DNA of 64,000 nt from Rostrohypoxylon terebratum. Taxonomy: Eukaryota; Ascomycota; Sordariomycetes; Xylariales; Hypoxylaceae. A model generated the notes under the pieces. The model was not told the origin of the DNA, did no database searches, and was given only the letters and a program-made list of their open reading frames with translations. The stretch's first letter is position 1. Every line of letters starts with the position of its first letter. A program made the position numbers and the translations under genes. The stretch is from assembly GCA_022497145.1 (NCBI GenBank), contig MU385898.1, positions 1-64,000 on the forward strand. Direction: 5' to 3'. Of this stretch, positions 45,987 through 58,135 are shown piece after piece.

Positions 45987-48503
45987 TCATGTCCCGTTAT
46001 CGGAGTTATCGGAGTCAGCAAACATATCCACAGCCCTCATTCGTCTCCTAGGTTGTTGGGCAGCAGCCACCTTCTCTTTAGACTCTGTGCTTATTTCAGG
46101 TTCTTCTCCGCCCTGTTTCCGTTCATCTCCATCGGTAGGGATCTCCGAGGATGTGCTAGTAGGCTTATCTTGTTCCACCTGTCCTGGGCCGGTCTCATCC
46201 ATAGGTTCTCCACCTTCGTCATCATCCATTGGAACTCCATCAATATCAGTGTCCAGATCTTCCTCGTCCAGAAACATATCTTCGTCCATATCCTCGCCAT
46301 CCATGTCACCTGTCTCTCCCTTGACCTCGTCGTTATTACGCGCCTCCGAGCTCGCGGACAACGGAATGAATCCTCTGCCCTCGCTCTGGACGACACCCGA
46401 GCCACCCGTCTCCAAGGTCTTCCACTTATTCTTCTTAGCAACTTCGTCAACTTGTTCCTCTTTCTTTGCGCTAGGCGGGTTCTCGAAGGTATCGTTAAAG
46501 AGCTGCTGGGTCTCGTGTGGAAACGCGCACCATCCCTCCCAAAGGCTCAAGACGAGTCTAACACTTCGCTTCCATTTATCTGCTCTAAGCCGGCCCCAAT
46601 TAAGACGTTCTGACATCAGACCCAAGTTCTCAAAAACCTTGCCATCTTTGAGGGCTACATCGAATAGTTGACGGAACCGCCAGGCGTGCCTGACCCCGCT
46701 TGCCGCAGCGGCGGAGAGGATGTCACTCACAACGTATAAACCGATGAGACTTGCGGCGCTTGTGTCTTGAACATCGCCTGATTTCGTACCAGTGTCTTCA
46801 GGGAAAGGTGTCGAGCTGTGCGACTCGCCATGACCTTCTGAGTCCTTGCTGGCTTTGCTGTACTCGGGGTTTGCTGAAGTTAGTGAGAATGGCTTGACTA
46901 CGTTAGCCACTATCATATCCACTATCTCATCCGCTCCACGACTCGCGTGAGTGATTGCAAAGGTGGTTACCCTAGCCACATCACCCTTACGAATCTTCGT
47001 TAACGTTGTTGGCAGGCGAGCTAGTAAGTGCGTCAATCTCGCCTTGTCGAGTGGATTCAAGTATGTGACTTCATCGCTGTCCCTGTCTGTTGTCCTTTGT
47101 CCTTCATCTTCATAGTCCTCTTCGTCGGACGAGTTGTACTCCGGATCAGACACAAACTCGTCGATTGCAGTAGCGTATTCGAATGCCAAATCTTTCTTTG
47201 GTACCTTCCAAGCATGGCTGCCTTCGAAAAGCGGTAGATATTTCTTATTATGCCCAGCATTGACTTCGGTGCCGGTAATAACCTGCCATAACCGCCACCG
47301 ATACCAAACTCCACCTTCACTACGCGCATCCCAGAGCCATGCCCATCTCTCTTCTCTTTGTACTTCGGGCCGTGACATTAGCAGGGCCTCAAATTCTGGG
47401 CCATGCGCTAATACTGCTTCGACGACTTTGTGGATAAGCTGAAGTTGCTTGATATCCCTTGGTGCTTGGACCGGTACGTGTAAGAGGACTCGGTTTATTG
47501 GGCCTCCGCCGGAATCATAGGATGTTGGTGGTGCAAATCCGCGTTGAAATCCACCTGGATGGTGAGGGATGTTGTTGTTAGGCTGGGAAACAGGTTTTGC
47601 GCCAAAAGGCTGAGAAACCGTCGAAGAAGTGAGGCTTGATGCAGCCGCAGTGGATGTTACAGCCGACGATAGATGTCTATGTAAGGAAAGATAGAAGCCG
47701 TAGCCTAAATATCGATTTTGTAGAGAGCTGACCGCAGCATCGATATCGGTTGCGGGTGTCTCTTTTGATAATGTGACAATTGCTGCTATGGATTTTCTCT
47801 CCGTAGTAGTCCCCGAGGCGCTAAGCGGTAGGATCTTGACATTTTCTATGGTTAAAGTTGGTGGCATGAGAGCTTTGATAACTGCAGGCGATGCTTGCGG
47901 CGGAAGGTTGGAAAGACGCAGTGTCGGTTTCGCGATAGCTTTCTGCTCAGCTAAATCCCGAGCTCTCGCGTCGGCTTCGTCGTCGCTCGTATCAAATACC
48001 TTCGAAAGCCCCTTCGGCTTCGGCGCGCGGCCAAGATCGCTATCGTCGTCATCGTGGAATCCGAGTCGACCTCTCGTATCGTCTATGCCTCTTCTATTGA
48101 ACCCTTGCTGGCTTGTATTTGGCTCGAACTTTCTCTTAACATACGACGTCGGCGCAGGCCCCAGAGATCCAGGACCACTCTTCAACACCGACGGTGCACC
48201 AAGCCCAGCACCGAAATGCCTCTTTGGTGGCGGGGCTCGACCTCCTTCTCGACCGTAAAAACCTCCCTGCTGACGGACACCGAACGTGTTTTGTTGGTCA
48301 GGGACAGTACCGGCATCGTCATCGTCATCATCGTGATCGAAGCTCTTCACAAAACTCTCGTATACGGCAGCTGTCTCGGCAGCTTCCCTTTTTCGTTTTG
48401 CCTCGGCGTCGGCTTTCTGTTTCTCGAAAGCGGATTGTTTCGATGGCTTCTGTAGTTTCGCCTCGAGGTCGGGGAAGTCGGCGATTTTCTTCTTAGAAGA
48501 CAT
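45987..48503 (-). CDS. SR140/U2SURP-like U2 snRNP-associated protein
   Basis: Single exon, 838 residues. Domains in order: a charged N-terminus; a degenerate RRM-like region (about 190-285, TLRLSNLPPQ..YGFYLSLHR); a SURP/SWAP module (about 345-410, INRVLLHVPVQAPRDIKQLQLIHKV.. and the RWAWLWD..YRWRLW end); an acidic linker; and a CID-like helical domain (about 485-670, LTHLLARLPTTLTKIRKGDVARV, ..LIGLYVVSDILSAAA). The acidic tail ends RRMRAVDMFADSDNSD. RRM, then SURP, then CID is the specific architecture of SR140 (U2SURP), a component of the U2 snRNP/17S complex in pre-mRNA splicing. No introns are seen. The plus-strand frames across this gene are shadows. Confidence 0.88.
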   Translation of the reverse strand: MSSKKKIADFPDLEAKLQKPSKQSAFEKQKADAEAKRKREAAETAAVYESFVKSFDHDDDDDDAGTVPDQQNTFGVRQQGGFYGREGGRAPPPKRHFGAGLGAPSVLKSGPGSLGPAPTSYVKRKFEPNTSQQGFNRRGIDDTRGRLGFHDDDDSDLGRAPKPKGLSKVFDTSDDEADARARDLAEQKAIAKPTLRLSNLPPQASPAVIKALMPPTLTIENVKILPLSASGTTTERKSIAAIVTLSKETPATDIDAAVSSLQNRYLGYGFYLSLHRHLSSAVTSTAAASSLTSSTVSQPFGAKPVSQPNNNIPHHPGGFQRGFAPPTSYDSGGGPINRVLLHVPVQAPRDIKQLQLIHKVVEAVLAHGPEFEALLMSRPEVQREERWAWLWDARSEGGVWYRWRLWQVITGTEVNAGHNKKYLPLFEGSHAWKVPKKDLAFEYATAIDEFVSDPEYNSSDEEDYEDEGQRTTDRDSDEVTYLNPLDKARLTHLLARLPTTLTKIRKGDVARVTTFAITHASRGADEIVDMIVANVVKPFSLTSANPEYSKASKDSEGHGESHSSTPFPEDTGTKSGDVQDTSAASLIGLYVVSDILSAAAASGVRHAWRFRQLFDVALKDGKVFENLGLMSERLNWGRLRADKWKRSVRLVLSLWEGWCAFPHETQQLFNDTFENPPSAKKEEQVDEVAKKNKWKTLETGGSGVVQSEGRGFIPLSASSEARNNDEVKGETGDMDGEDMDEDMFLDEEDLDTDIDGVPMDDDEGGEPMDETGPGQVEQDKPTSTSSEIPTDGDERKQGGEEPEISTESKEKVAAAQQPRRRMRAVDMFADSDNSDNGT

Positions 48504-49331
48504 ATCGAAAAAGGAAAAGGGAGGGAAAAGGCCAAAATTAGGGCTACGTGGGATATCGCATTCTATAAATACCGTCTTTATCGCGTTGTTTGCTAGATCA
48601 AAAGGAGTGGGAGTTGAGAACGTTTTGAGAAGGTTATGAGAAGAATGACTTATGTCTTATTACTCTGTTTGGTACGTACTAATAGAAGCGCGTTCCAGCA
48701 GTGCATTTAGCAGAGCAGATTGGTGAGAGGTGAGAGGTGAGATTGGTCAAATTGATCAGATCCGTCGATTTCTAGTTACCTAAGCCTTAAGGCACCTAAG
48801 GCTAAATTACAGTGTCCGTCACCGTCTTTAGATTTTAAACGCACTGTACCTATCGCGTATCATATCAGCGCCTATCGCACCTACCCCGCCGGACAGTTCA
48901 ATGGGCACTTATTACGCAGACGGGCAGCAGCCCTGGAGGTCGCTCGCTACTGCTAAACGACTTAAAAACCGATGGGTCTCCGATCGTACGGCGTCGTCAG
49001 TCAAGAGCGCCCTTTTCTAATCAAACCAGTGGATCTACATAATCTCTTATAGGCCAAGTAGTGGAGCATAAGAGTCTTATTCCCTATCGGCCCAGACACA
49101 AGAATCGGAAGTTAGTAATAGATAGCGTATATAAATGAAAATCAAAAGCCGAGAGTAATATCCCATCTCACCCTCGTCGACTCCCGAGTCTCACATGTGT
49201 GGCCATCGCTCCAATTAACTAGGTACCTAGCTTAAGACCTAGGTATATACTACTTCTCTAATATTAAACTGTTACCATCGGATGTCACCATCCTCAAGCG
49301 ATCCCCAACCGCCCCCGAAATACGACCCCCG
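48504..49331. promoter_or_regulatory. Divergent promoter region, SR140-like / flavin oxidase
   Basis: 828 bases between divergent genes, with repeated GGTGAGA units near 48721-48742, CCTTAAGGCACCTAAGG at 48784-48800, and CTAGGTACCTAGC..GACCTAGGTATA at 49219-49247 close to the oxidase start. No transcription-factor site could be assigned. Confidence 0.45.
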
Positions 49332-50801
49332 ATGGCCTCGGCGCTGCCAATGAAGGACATCCTGTCCTGCCCCTCCCACATCCTCCCCGACATAACGCAG
49401 ACGCCCATCGACCCCGAACGCAAGCCCTTCGCCCCGCCCTCCACGATCCTCATAATCGGCTCCGGCGTCTTCGGCCTCAGCACCGCCTTCGCCCTGACCA
49501 AACGACCCGAGTTCGCGGGCACACGCATCACGATCGTCGACCGCTCGCCGGACCCAGGCGTCTTCCCGTCCCGCGATGCCTCCTCCATCGACTCCTCCCG
49601 CATCATCCGCCCCGACTACGCCGACCCGAGCTATGCCAAGCTCGCCTCGCAGGCGCAGGCGCAGTGGCGCGAGACCGAGCTCGGTCGGGACGGCAGGTAT
49701 ACCGAGTCGGGGTTTATACTGGCGGCGGATGATGGCCCGTTGGTGAGGGAGGATGGCTCGCCCACGGGCATCGCGTACGCGAAGAAGAGCTGGGTGAACG
49801 CTTTGGCGCTGGCGCAAGCGGAGGGTCGGCCTTTAGATACCGTGCGCTTGATGGCTAGGCCCAGTAGTCTCGCTCGGGTGTCCGGGGTTGGCGAGTTCGC
49901 TGATTGGGGATACATAAACGCCGCAAGTGGTTGGGCGGACGCCGAAGCGAGTATGGAGTGGTTTTATAAAAGAGTTGTTGAAACTGGTCGAATTACCTTC
50001 GTTAACGGAACAGTCGAGCGTCTCGAGACGAACGAGGAGGAGAAACGAGTAACCGGAGCACGGTTGAAAGATGGCACCACGATCTCGGCTGACCTTGTGA
50101 TCGCCGCGGCCGGCGCCTGGACGCCTACACTGATCGACCTTTCGTCGCAAGCCGTAGCCACAGGCCAAGTCCTCGGCTATGTCGATCTGACCGAAGAAGA
50201 ACAGAAGAAACTAGAGAACATCCCGGTGATCTTGAACCTAACAACAGGCATCTTCGTAATTCCCCCACGGAATCGCGTCCTCAAGGTCGCAAGACACGCA
50301 TTCGGATACCTAAATCCCAAGACGCCTTCGATCCCCCCTCTAGGGATCCCCGGATCCGATAAGTCGCCGTTGAAACCGATCTCCCAACCGTTCACACACC
50401 TCGACGACACCTCCCTCTCGATCCCCGAGGAGGGTGAGAAGTCGCTACGGGAGGGCCTACGAAGGATAATACCCTGGCCCGAGTTGCGAGACCGGCCATT
50501 CTCTCGGACTCGCCTCTGCTGGTATACTGATACAGCATCGGGAGACTGGATAATAGACTACCACCCATATTGGCAAGGACTCTTTGTTGCGACTGGCGGT
50601 AGCGGTCACGCTTTCAAATTCTTGCCAATCATTGGTGACAGGGTAGTGGACTGTATCATGGGTAATTGCCCTGTAGAATTTAGAGAGAAATGGAAGTTCA
50701 AGGTGGCAGACGTTGTCGCGACGTCCATAGTAACACAGGACGGAAGTAGAGGAGGGGAACCAGGGTTCATCCTTGCAGAGGAATTCAATAAGAATAGATA
50801 G
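49332..50801 (+). CDS. FAD-dependent amine oxidase of the fructosyl-amino-acid/saccharopine oxidase group
   Basis: Single exon, 489 residues. The FAD-binding GSGVFGLSTA (43-52) follows a ~35-residue lead. DASSIDSSRIIRPDYAD (82-98) is the motif typical of fungal FAOX and saccharopine/pipecolate oxidases of the DAO/MSOX superfamily. AAGAWT closes the FAD domain. RLCWYTDT places a Cys at 396 where this group attaches FAD covalently through a thioether. GLFVATGGSGHAFKFLPIIG is the C-terminal flavin contact. The enzyme should oxidise a secondary amine (N-substituted amino acid) to an imine with production of H2O2. No C-terminal peroxisomal tripeptide is present (ends EEFNKNR). A second in-frame Met at residue 7 is an alternative start. 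The exact substrate cannot be decided. Confidence 0.85.
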   Translation: MASALPMKDILSCPSHILPDITQTPIDPERKPFAPPSTILIIGSGVFGLSTAFALTKRPEFAGTRITIVDRSPDPGVFPSRDASSIDSSRIIRPDYADPSYAKLASQAQAQWRETELGRDGRYTESGFILAADDGPLVREDGSPTGIAYAKKSWVNALALAQAEGRPLDTVRLMARPSSLARVSGVGEFADWGYINAASGWADAEASMEWFYKRVVETGRITFVNGTVERLETNEEEKRVTGARLKDGTTISADLVIAAAGAWTPTLIDLSSQAVATGQVLGYVDLTEEEQKKLENIPVILNLTTGIFVIPPRNRVLKVARHAFGYLNPKTPSIPPLGIPGSDKSPLKPISQPFTHLDDTSLSIPEEGEKSLREGLRRIIPWPELRDRPFSRTRLCWYTDTASGDWIIDYHPYWQGLFVATGGSGHAFKFLPIIGDRVVDCIMGNCPVEFREKWKFKVADVVATSIVTQDGSRGGEPGFILAEEFNKNR

Positions 50802-51601
50802 TAATTAATACGTCTCACTTCAATCAAGATATATCAGAATCGTGTCACTGAACCGTCACAAGAAGATATGCAAAGCAAGGGGAAAATGATGCAATTAGGA
50901 ACTCTACCTAAGGAATAACCTTAGGAAACACCCATCCGTGCGAAGTTCAGATGCCAGCCATACCATATCTTGCCGATTAAAACAAGATAGGCAGAACGAT
51001 CATCTAAGAAAACCAGGTACTATTGACCATGGATCATGCTGAGCTAACTGCCAAAATCACCCTTCATGAGGCGCGTGGGACGAATTTCTCGAGAACCCAC
51101 ACGCCTCTCCGACTGCTCTCGAAAAAGCAGCAGGAACCAAACCGACGTCCGGCATAGCAACCACCTTGTGTGCACCTAGTCATCAACTGTGCAACACTAC
51201 TTCCACCATGGCCAGATTAAGACGGCCCCCTCGACCTGCGGAAAATGCCATCGGAAAGTACCGTTTATGAATCAACGACGTCAATCCATCTCATGTAGAA
51301 ACGATTACCATTCTTTTTTGTTGTTTTTTCTTTTCCCATAATCTCAGCCTCGTCCTTCCTTAAGGGCCTTCCCTTTGTTAACGCCATTGCCATGCAGTGT
51401 CCGAAATGCAAATTGTACAGAAGACGAGCATGTTTTAGGCTATGACCTGCCTAAATGATCGTGTGTTGGTTCGTGAAGACGATAATCGTGAAATCGTAAT
51501 GTAATTTACAAGTCCCATCGGTAGTCTAAGATGAGACATCTAATGTAGCCCGAGAAATGATACCCGCCTTGAGTAAGAGTCGGACTAAGAAGCCAACGCC
51601 T
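50802..51601. other. Intergenic, convergent 3' flanks
   Basis: 800 bases between the oxidase and TBP stop codons. T-rich near 51310-51340. Nothing recognisable is seen. Confidence 0.6.
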
Positions 51602-52515
51602 TTAGACCTTGCGGAAATCTGGATAATATTAGTAAGTACTATATTTCGAACTAGGATGCGGCACATACCTTGAAGGACAGGGTAGATCATCTCGAAAGCT
51701 TGGTAGATCTCCTCACGAACCTTGGCACCGGTGAGGACAATCTTACCGCTGACGAAGATCAGAAGCACAATCTTAGGCTTGATCATACGGTAGATCAAAC
51801 CAGGGAACAACTCAGGCTCGTAAGAGCTGAAGTTGTGGTGGCGAGAAGCCAAACCCTCGAGACGGATTGGGAATTTGATGTCGCAGCTACCAACGATGTT
51901 CTGGATCTTGAAGTCTGCAAACTTCGCATTGAATCCGAGCTTCTGAATGATACGGGCATACTTGCGCGAAGCAAGTTTTGAATCGTCCTCAGACTTCGCG
52001 CCAGTAACAACCATCTTTCCTGATGCGAAAATGAGCGCAGTAGTCTTAGGATCACGAATGCGCATGATCACAGCAGCAAATCGCTATGCCAGTTAGCAAA
52101 AGTTCACTGAATAATCTACAATCCTTGATAGGTATGTAGTACCTTTGGGTTGTACTCCGCGTTGCGTGCATGGAGAGCGATTGTCTTAAGATCAAGACGG
52201 CACTCGAGGTTAACGGTTGCCACAATGTTCCTTGATATGCATTGTAAGTACTAGGTTTCACCCATCAGGTACAAGCGATACATACTGAAGAGTGGGTGTC
52301 AAACCACTTCCGCCCTGGACAGCAGCAGGGGTGGCAGCGGGTGTAGCGGGAGTCACCCCAGTACCGTTAGCCACTTGCTGGGGGCGACCATTAACCTTGT
52401 CGGCGTCAAAGGGGGGGGTAAGGCCACCGACACCTCCGGTCATGGAGAATGAGTTAGGCGCAGTAAAGGCCTTTGCCTGAGCGGCAGTAGACGGGTGAGT
52501 CTGGATTGCGTCCAT
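51602..52515 (-). CDS. SPT15: TATA-binding protein (TBP)
   Basis: General transcription factor that nucleates preinitiation complexes for all three nuclear polymerases. Exons are 52515-52286, 52230-52143, 52083-51669 and 51618-51602, giving about 249 residues. A variable Ala/Thr/Pro/Gly-rich N-terminus (1-76) precedes the saddle: two direct repeats, the first QNIVATVNLECRLDLK..FASGKMVVTGAK, the second IQNIVGSCDIKFPIRLEGLA..VSGKIVLTGAK, ending YPVLQDFRKV. DNA-intercalating Phe pairs are in place. The last exon is only 17 nt, coding the end DFRKV, and is needed to finish the conserved C-terminus. This is a single-copy essential gene. Symbol given after the yeast orthologue. Confidence 0.96.
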
Positions 52516-55500
52516 TTCGTTGACGGATGCTCAAAGGATTAAAGAATCGATTGAGGTTGGTCGCAAAACTTGCTCTACCAAGTTAATGTTAGAAAGAAGT
52601 ACGAGATGAATGCGCGCGGAATGATAAATTGGTGAAAGCGTGCAAAAGGGAGCGTGGTGAAGATTAAGGAGGGGGAAAAAAGGTGAAGTGAGCTTGTGTA
52701 GATGCAAGGAAGGTTGGATGTCGGAGAAAGCACACTGAGGAAAAATTAAATAGAAGGTAAGGTTTTGAGTGCAGGCAGAACACTCTCAAATATTTTTACA
52801 AAATGAAAGTTGACGCTAGAATCAGTAAGGTGGGGCTACCAAACAATGGTGTTTTGCGAGTTGAGTGTTGTAGGTGAAGGTGCAGGTGCGGGGGTGGGGT
52901 AGGTGCCAGTGTCAACAACGATACTCAGGTACCTGATGCTGATGGTACCGAAGTTACAACTCTAGTCTACGCCTCGAATATCAAGATTTGCAAGGGTTGG
53001 TGACGAGAATGAAAAGAATCAGCCTTACCAAAGGGTGTGTAGGAGATAAACAAGTAAATGTCTCCCCAACACGAAAAGGCTGGTACGATCAATAAGGTCG
53101 GATAAATCTTTCGATCAATCGACCCAAGGGCACACACACGTAACGTAGGTCTTAGATGTCAAAGACGGATCACTTCTCGATGGTATCAGATCGTAGAAGG
53201 TCGTAAGCTTTCCTTCCACGGATGCGAAGTGCAAGATGCTCGAGTGCAGTCGTGGTCGAGGTATCTTGTAAAGGATTCGACAACGACGACGGCGGGTACT
53301 CGGTATCTAGCGACGACGGTATCGGGAAGGTAAATCCTCAACCTCGGTATTCTTTTCTTTCAACTCGACTCTATTGTTGGTCTATCTTGTTTTTGTCTTA
53401 CACTGCACCGTGACCTGTGCGGCGTGGATACTGGAAAGAATGGAGATATGTTGGGTGGCTTTCTTCTTGATGCGACTTCTCGAGTCCTAGAGTAGGCGAG
53501 CGACAATAAACAAAGGATAAACCTTTAGCGGCTGTCAACTCCTGGATTGATTTAGCTGACAAACGCGAAGATGAACGAGATAATACCACTTGACTGTGTC
53601 CAAGTGAGACGTGGAGGATGGTTTAAATGACAGTGCACAATTGATTGTGATGATGCAGAATGGAAGATCAAGATGTTGATCGGAGAACCGTGGAAATAAT
53701 GTGGGGGGTTTGAGGGTTCAGGTTCAGGTTTATTATGTGGAGACAAGGCCAGAGGAAGGTACGTACTCTCTTGGGATCAAATCACTGTGTCAAGAGAGCA
53801 AGGTGGGGGTTCAACAAGCAGTGACGCTGTTGAATGAGGGAAGGAACAATAAAAATTAGTTTGCCAGACGTTGTATCGATTGTCAGTGCGTACAAGCAGC
53901 TGGCAAGAAACGGGTGGCTGGTGGGTTGTGGATGGTTGTGGCTGAGGAGATAAGAGAGAGGGGGACCTTCGGGTCGGGACTTCCGCGGGCAAGAATTTTT
54001 TCGAAACATGAGGTAGAGGGGAAGCCGTGCAATTTATAATTTTTGAAGCAAGCGCCTTCGTGTACGTGTGCTTTGATTTTTTTGGTAGGGACGCCCCAGT
54101 GTGGCGGAAACCCACAACATGCTCCTTGATTCCCACCCTTAGCGGCTACGCTAGTATCAATCCGTCCAATCATGTCTCGTTGCTTGCCCCTTATTTTATC
54201 TTCCTCAATCTTTTTCTTTCCTCGCTCATCGCTCTAAGTTCTCACCATGTCTTTTAATGTTCCTCACTGTCACCTTTTCCACCATTCAAACCTTACGCGT
54301 CTCGCAAACATCGCATCACTATTACATTTTTTTTCTCATTCACAGTATATTAATACCTGAATACGAACTTACCAGCAACACATCACTTCTATTCGAAAGC
54401 ATCGATTAATGTTTCCCAAACACTTCTAACCGACGAATTATTGAGTACGTCCTCGTGACTCTTTCCGGGGGTGCTGAAATGCATGACTCGGCCAACTACA
54501 TCCACCACCTACGAAGTGCTGGGAGTGGGAGCATCGTCAGTCAGTGTCGCAGATAATAGCTCACACTGGGCTCTAGGCTAGGTAACCGACAGCCACCCGT
54601 TCAGGCGCTGAAAAAAATTTTCTTGATGGGTGGGTGTGGGCAGAAATGGGGTTTTAGGACCCCAACCACACCCTGCAAGGCCTGGTTTGCTGCCACCCTA
54701 AGGCTTCTAAACCACCCCCTACCCTCCCTGAAACGCACACAATGCCTCCTCTTTTACCCCTATTCTCATGCTTTTTTCCACTTCTCTTTCGGTTTTTTTA
54801 CTATCGTCTCCTAGCCGCTAGTCATCTTAGTCTCGCTCACCTTTTGCAGTACTTTTGCAGTATTACCCATCTAATCGGTTCTCGTCGTGAATGGATATCC
54901 CAAACACTCTCAAATCCCAAACAATAAGAAAGGAAAGGTATTACGCGTACATACAAACAAATGGCCATCCTCTTGCCATAATGTACGAGTAAACGAGATG
55001 GCGGATTGTCGGGCTCTGTTGCTGTTGCACTCAGCCGTCAAGCCATCTTATCCTACTTGAGATTTTTTATTTTATTTTACCTCGTTTTGTTTCTTTTTTC
55101 CCCCTACCCTTTCTTCGTTTGGGCTGCGGTGATCCCTCGTCTCGCTGATCAATTGTAGGTCTCATTTCGGTGGTTTCGGAGGTACCAGCCGCAACCGCAA
55201 TCGGAGAATGCCACCACCCTACCCTCTCCAGGGAGTCCCTAGCCAGTTAATTATCATTTCATGTCTTATGGAGTGACAAACATCATCAAATTTTTAACGA
55301 GCACATCTACCCTCAATCACCTCACCAAACTACATATAGTTTCCGACGTCGGGTTGCTTCAATTCTCGCGGATACAAGGTTTTTATTTTGCTCAACTTGC
55401 GCATGCCTAGAAGCGCATCTCCTATTGATAAGTGTCAAGGATGATCTGTCCTTGCGAGCGACCAAGGCACAGTACTGTGTACGTGTGTTATGGATACGCA

Positions 55501-57267
55501 CTACGCTACAGCGGTCTGTTCGCTCGCTCCCCTTACCGTAGTGAACTGTGGCCACTATTCGGTTTCGTATTTTGTCGGTACACATGGCGGGGCCCAGAGT
55601 TAGCGTAAAGCAGCCTCCTGGAAGATCCCTGTCGGATTGCCACTCCCCAGCATTGTGTCCCTCGATTCCATTTCTTTTCCTTTTTTTTTTCTTTGCGCCC
55701 AGGAAAATTTTCTGGACTCGGCAGCCTACAGCACCCAGCCTTGTTCAACCATACCAGCCAAAATTCCTTCTCATGCATCCGGTCTTGGCGCGTCTTTGCT
55801 TATGACTCATCTAAGCTTTTTTCTGCCAGCACAATTAAATGCATCGGCCAGTTACTAGCTTTTACTTTTTCTCTTCTAAGGTTTGCGCCTCCGAACAATA
55901 ATACGAATACTCAGTTTATTATTCCAAAGGTTGGTAAGACTTATTGTTTACTTAGTTAGGTTCGTATTTACGTCATAGTCTATTGAAGAACTATTGTATT
56001 ATTATCTGAGCGTTAATTTTCGCGCCCGGTTTGCTATGACGCGACACCCCTGGGAGCCTAAGATGAGGCAGGCCGCCTTGGCTGCCTCGGTTGGCATGGA
56101 ATTGTATGCAAGCGCTCAGTACTTTCAGATCACCTGATGCAACGATGCGGTCTGACAATGCAGGCTCATAAATTGCGGCTTGAATATGCAAGTACCCTTA
56201 AGTAGCCAGTGCATGCTCACTGTGTTCCGTCGTTAACTTCCATTTTTAGAATCTCTTGCAAAGTCATTTATGAGATCTCGATATTACACAGAATTTTCTA
56301 TATCTTAATAGTCAATAATATCACCATCGCGTGAACACCATTGGCTTATACTTCTTTGGCTTCGTTGCGACTTTTCCGGTTTTGTTTAGACCGCTGTCGA
56401 AGTTTCCTCATATTTATCTATATAAAAAAACAACTTTTGAAGCCGTTCACCTCAGAATTCACCATTTCATGGCTGACTAACATAAAGAAACTAACTATGT
56501 GGACAAGGGTAAGAGCCTCACCAAGATCTATAAAATTAACCAAAGTCAACTGGAGCTTGGGTTCCCGAGAACTACTATGTATATATCATATGGATCCTTA
56601 TTTGCTCTTCCATGCTATACTTCTACAAAATCTCTCACACGTTTTCGATCGTGTTGAGAATCCAGCACACATACTCTAGCTCATAGCTACCTCGATCAAG
56701 GTTCTATATGTATAATCGCTGCTCAACCAGTCTGACGACAAAGCAGTGCTGTTTTGCTGAAGGTAACCTTTAGAGTCTCGGGGTCATAGCGACATCAAGG
56801 GATATGTTGAACTAGAAGTTCGCATATTTTGTCACGCCGAAAAATGGTTCTCGAAGTTGCACTCGCCTTTATAAATAGGTATGGTAGAGACTATGCCTAC
56901 CTATGTATTAACAAAGAGTCCTTTCTAGTTGCGCGTCAAGCGATTGTAGTGATTACTTAGTAGGGGAAATCTCAACCCTCATTCACTTCAAGGTTATTAA
57001 TGGTGACATCCCTTGGCAGCATTACTATAGTATCTTCATCAAAGCCACGTAGGTAAGCCACACTTGGCAGGTAGGTCCATGGGCAACGGCAATCTTTCAA
57101 TCAAGAACGGCCGACTTAGACCGATCAATTCGCGGTCTCCGGCATCTGGAAAGCCGGGTGGGGGAAGTCGGGAGTTTATTATTGGGAAAAACAAAGTAAT
57201 GACGTGATTGATGTGGGGGTAGTTTCCCATTTTCCACTCGGACGGGCTGAGTCCTTGGCTCAGCTGC

Positions 57268-57293
57268 TAGCTTCTAGACTTCTAGACTTCTAG
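57268..57293. repeat. TTCTAGAC tandem repeat
   Basis: Three units of CTTCTAGA in a row (CTAGCTTCTAGACTTCTAGA and on) in non-coding DNA. Confidence 0.7.
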
Positions 57294-57615
57294 CAAGGTT
57301 ATCAACTAGTACTACGGGCTGTAACTACACTACCTGCTATAGCTGGCTACACTGCATTGCGCTACCTGCACTTAAAATCTCTAAAATCTAGGCCGAGCGA
57401 CCCAAGCAATCCAGACTTTCCTCTCTTGTGGATTCTTTTTACCCACCTGCACTCACCACTCGCTTGAGATCGCTTGGGTTGGTGCCTCTTAACCCTGGGA
57501 ACAATCCCTGTTCTTGCTGAGATCGCCAATCGGTCTACCATTACCAAAAGATGGCAGCTGTGAGGCGAATTGGGCGAATTGGCCTATACTATCTCAGCTA
57601 AGTAAATCTCAAAGT

Positions 57616-57642
57616 TGATCTATTTGATCTATTTGATCTATT
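57616..57642. repeat. TTGATCTAT tandem repeat
   Basis: Three perfect copies of the 9-mer TTGATCTAT. Confidence 0.75.
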
Positions 57643-57930
57643 GCATGCTATTTGCATGCCATTACATTGTCATTACGTATCCAACAAGATAACCTGTTGT
57701 CGTAAGGGATGCTTATTCGCAGAAAAACGTGGGCGGCCGTGGGTTGAGGCGACACTGGGCGACACCTACGATAATGGCGACCTGGCAACCTAGGACTGGG
57801 CCAACATCCTTGGGTGGCAGTCGTGGTCGAGGATAGGAGATGTCGGTGTGCGTCTCTGCATCTTCTATATGTATATCTTGGACCCATCCTATGCATTTGC
57901 TGTCCTTAATTCTGGTTCTTGGGATCTATC

Positions 57931-57966
57931 TGTATGTTGTATGTTGTGTGTTGTATGTTGTATCTT
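57931..57966. repeat. TGTATGT/TGTTG-type repeat
   Basis: Imperfect tandem TGTATGTTG units, followed at 57972-58000 by GAAAAGGT-type units. Confidence 0.65.
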
Positions 57967-58135
57967 GAAAACGGTGAAAAGGTCGAAAAGGTTGAAAAGG
58001 GCTAGAGCAAACTTGGAACCCCGTCACCGCTAGTTACATCGTTGTGTGGTATTGGTACCTGCTTTTCCTTCTGCCGGCTTCCATTTTTGACTTCTGGCGA
58101 TACACCGGAGAGTCCCACGAAGCTCCGTTTACGGC

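Larger units (their letters stand above)
52516..58135. other. Long intergenic region upstream of TBP and of the betaine reductase gene
   Basis: About 5.6 kb between divergent genes, without a gene I can support. The first 2 kb, purine-rich on the plus strand and containing many short open frames, is probably TBP promoter and leader. From about 54200 to 58130 the sequence is pyrimidine- and AT-rich with simple repeats (57268-57293, 57616-57642, 57931-57966). No tRNA or transposase is found. A non-coding RNA cannot be excluded. Confidence 0.45.
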
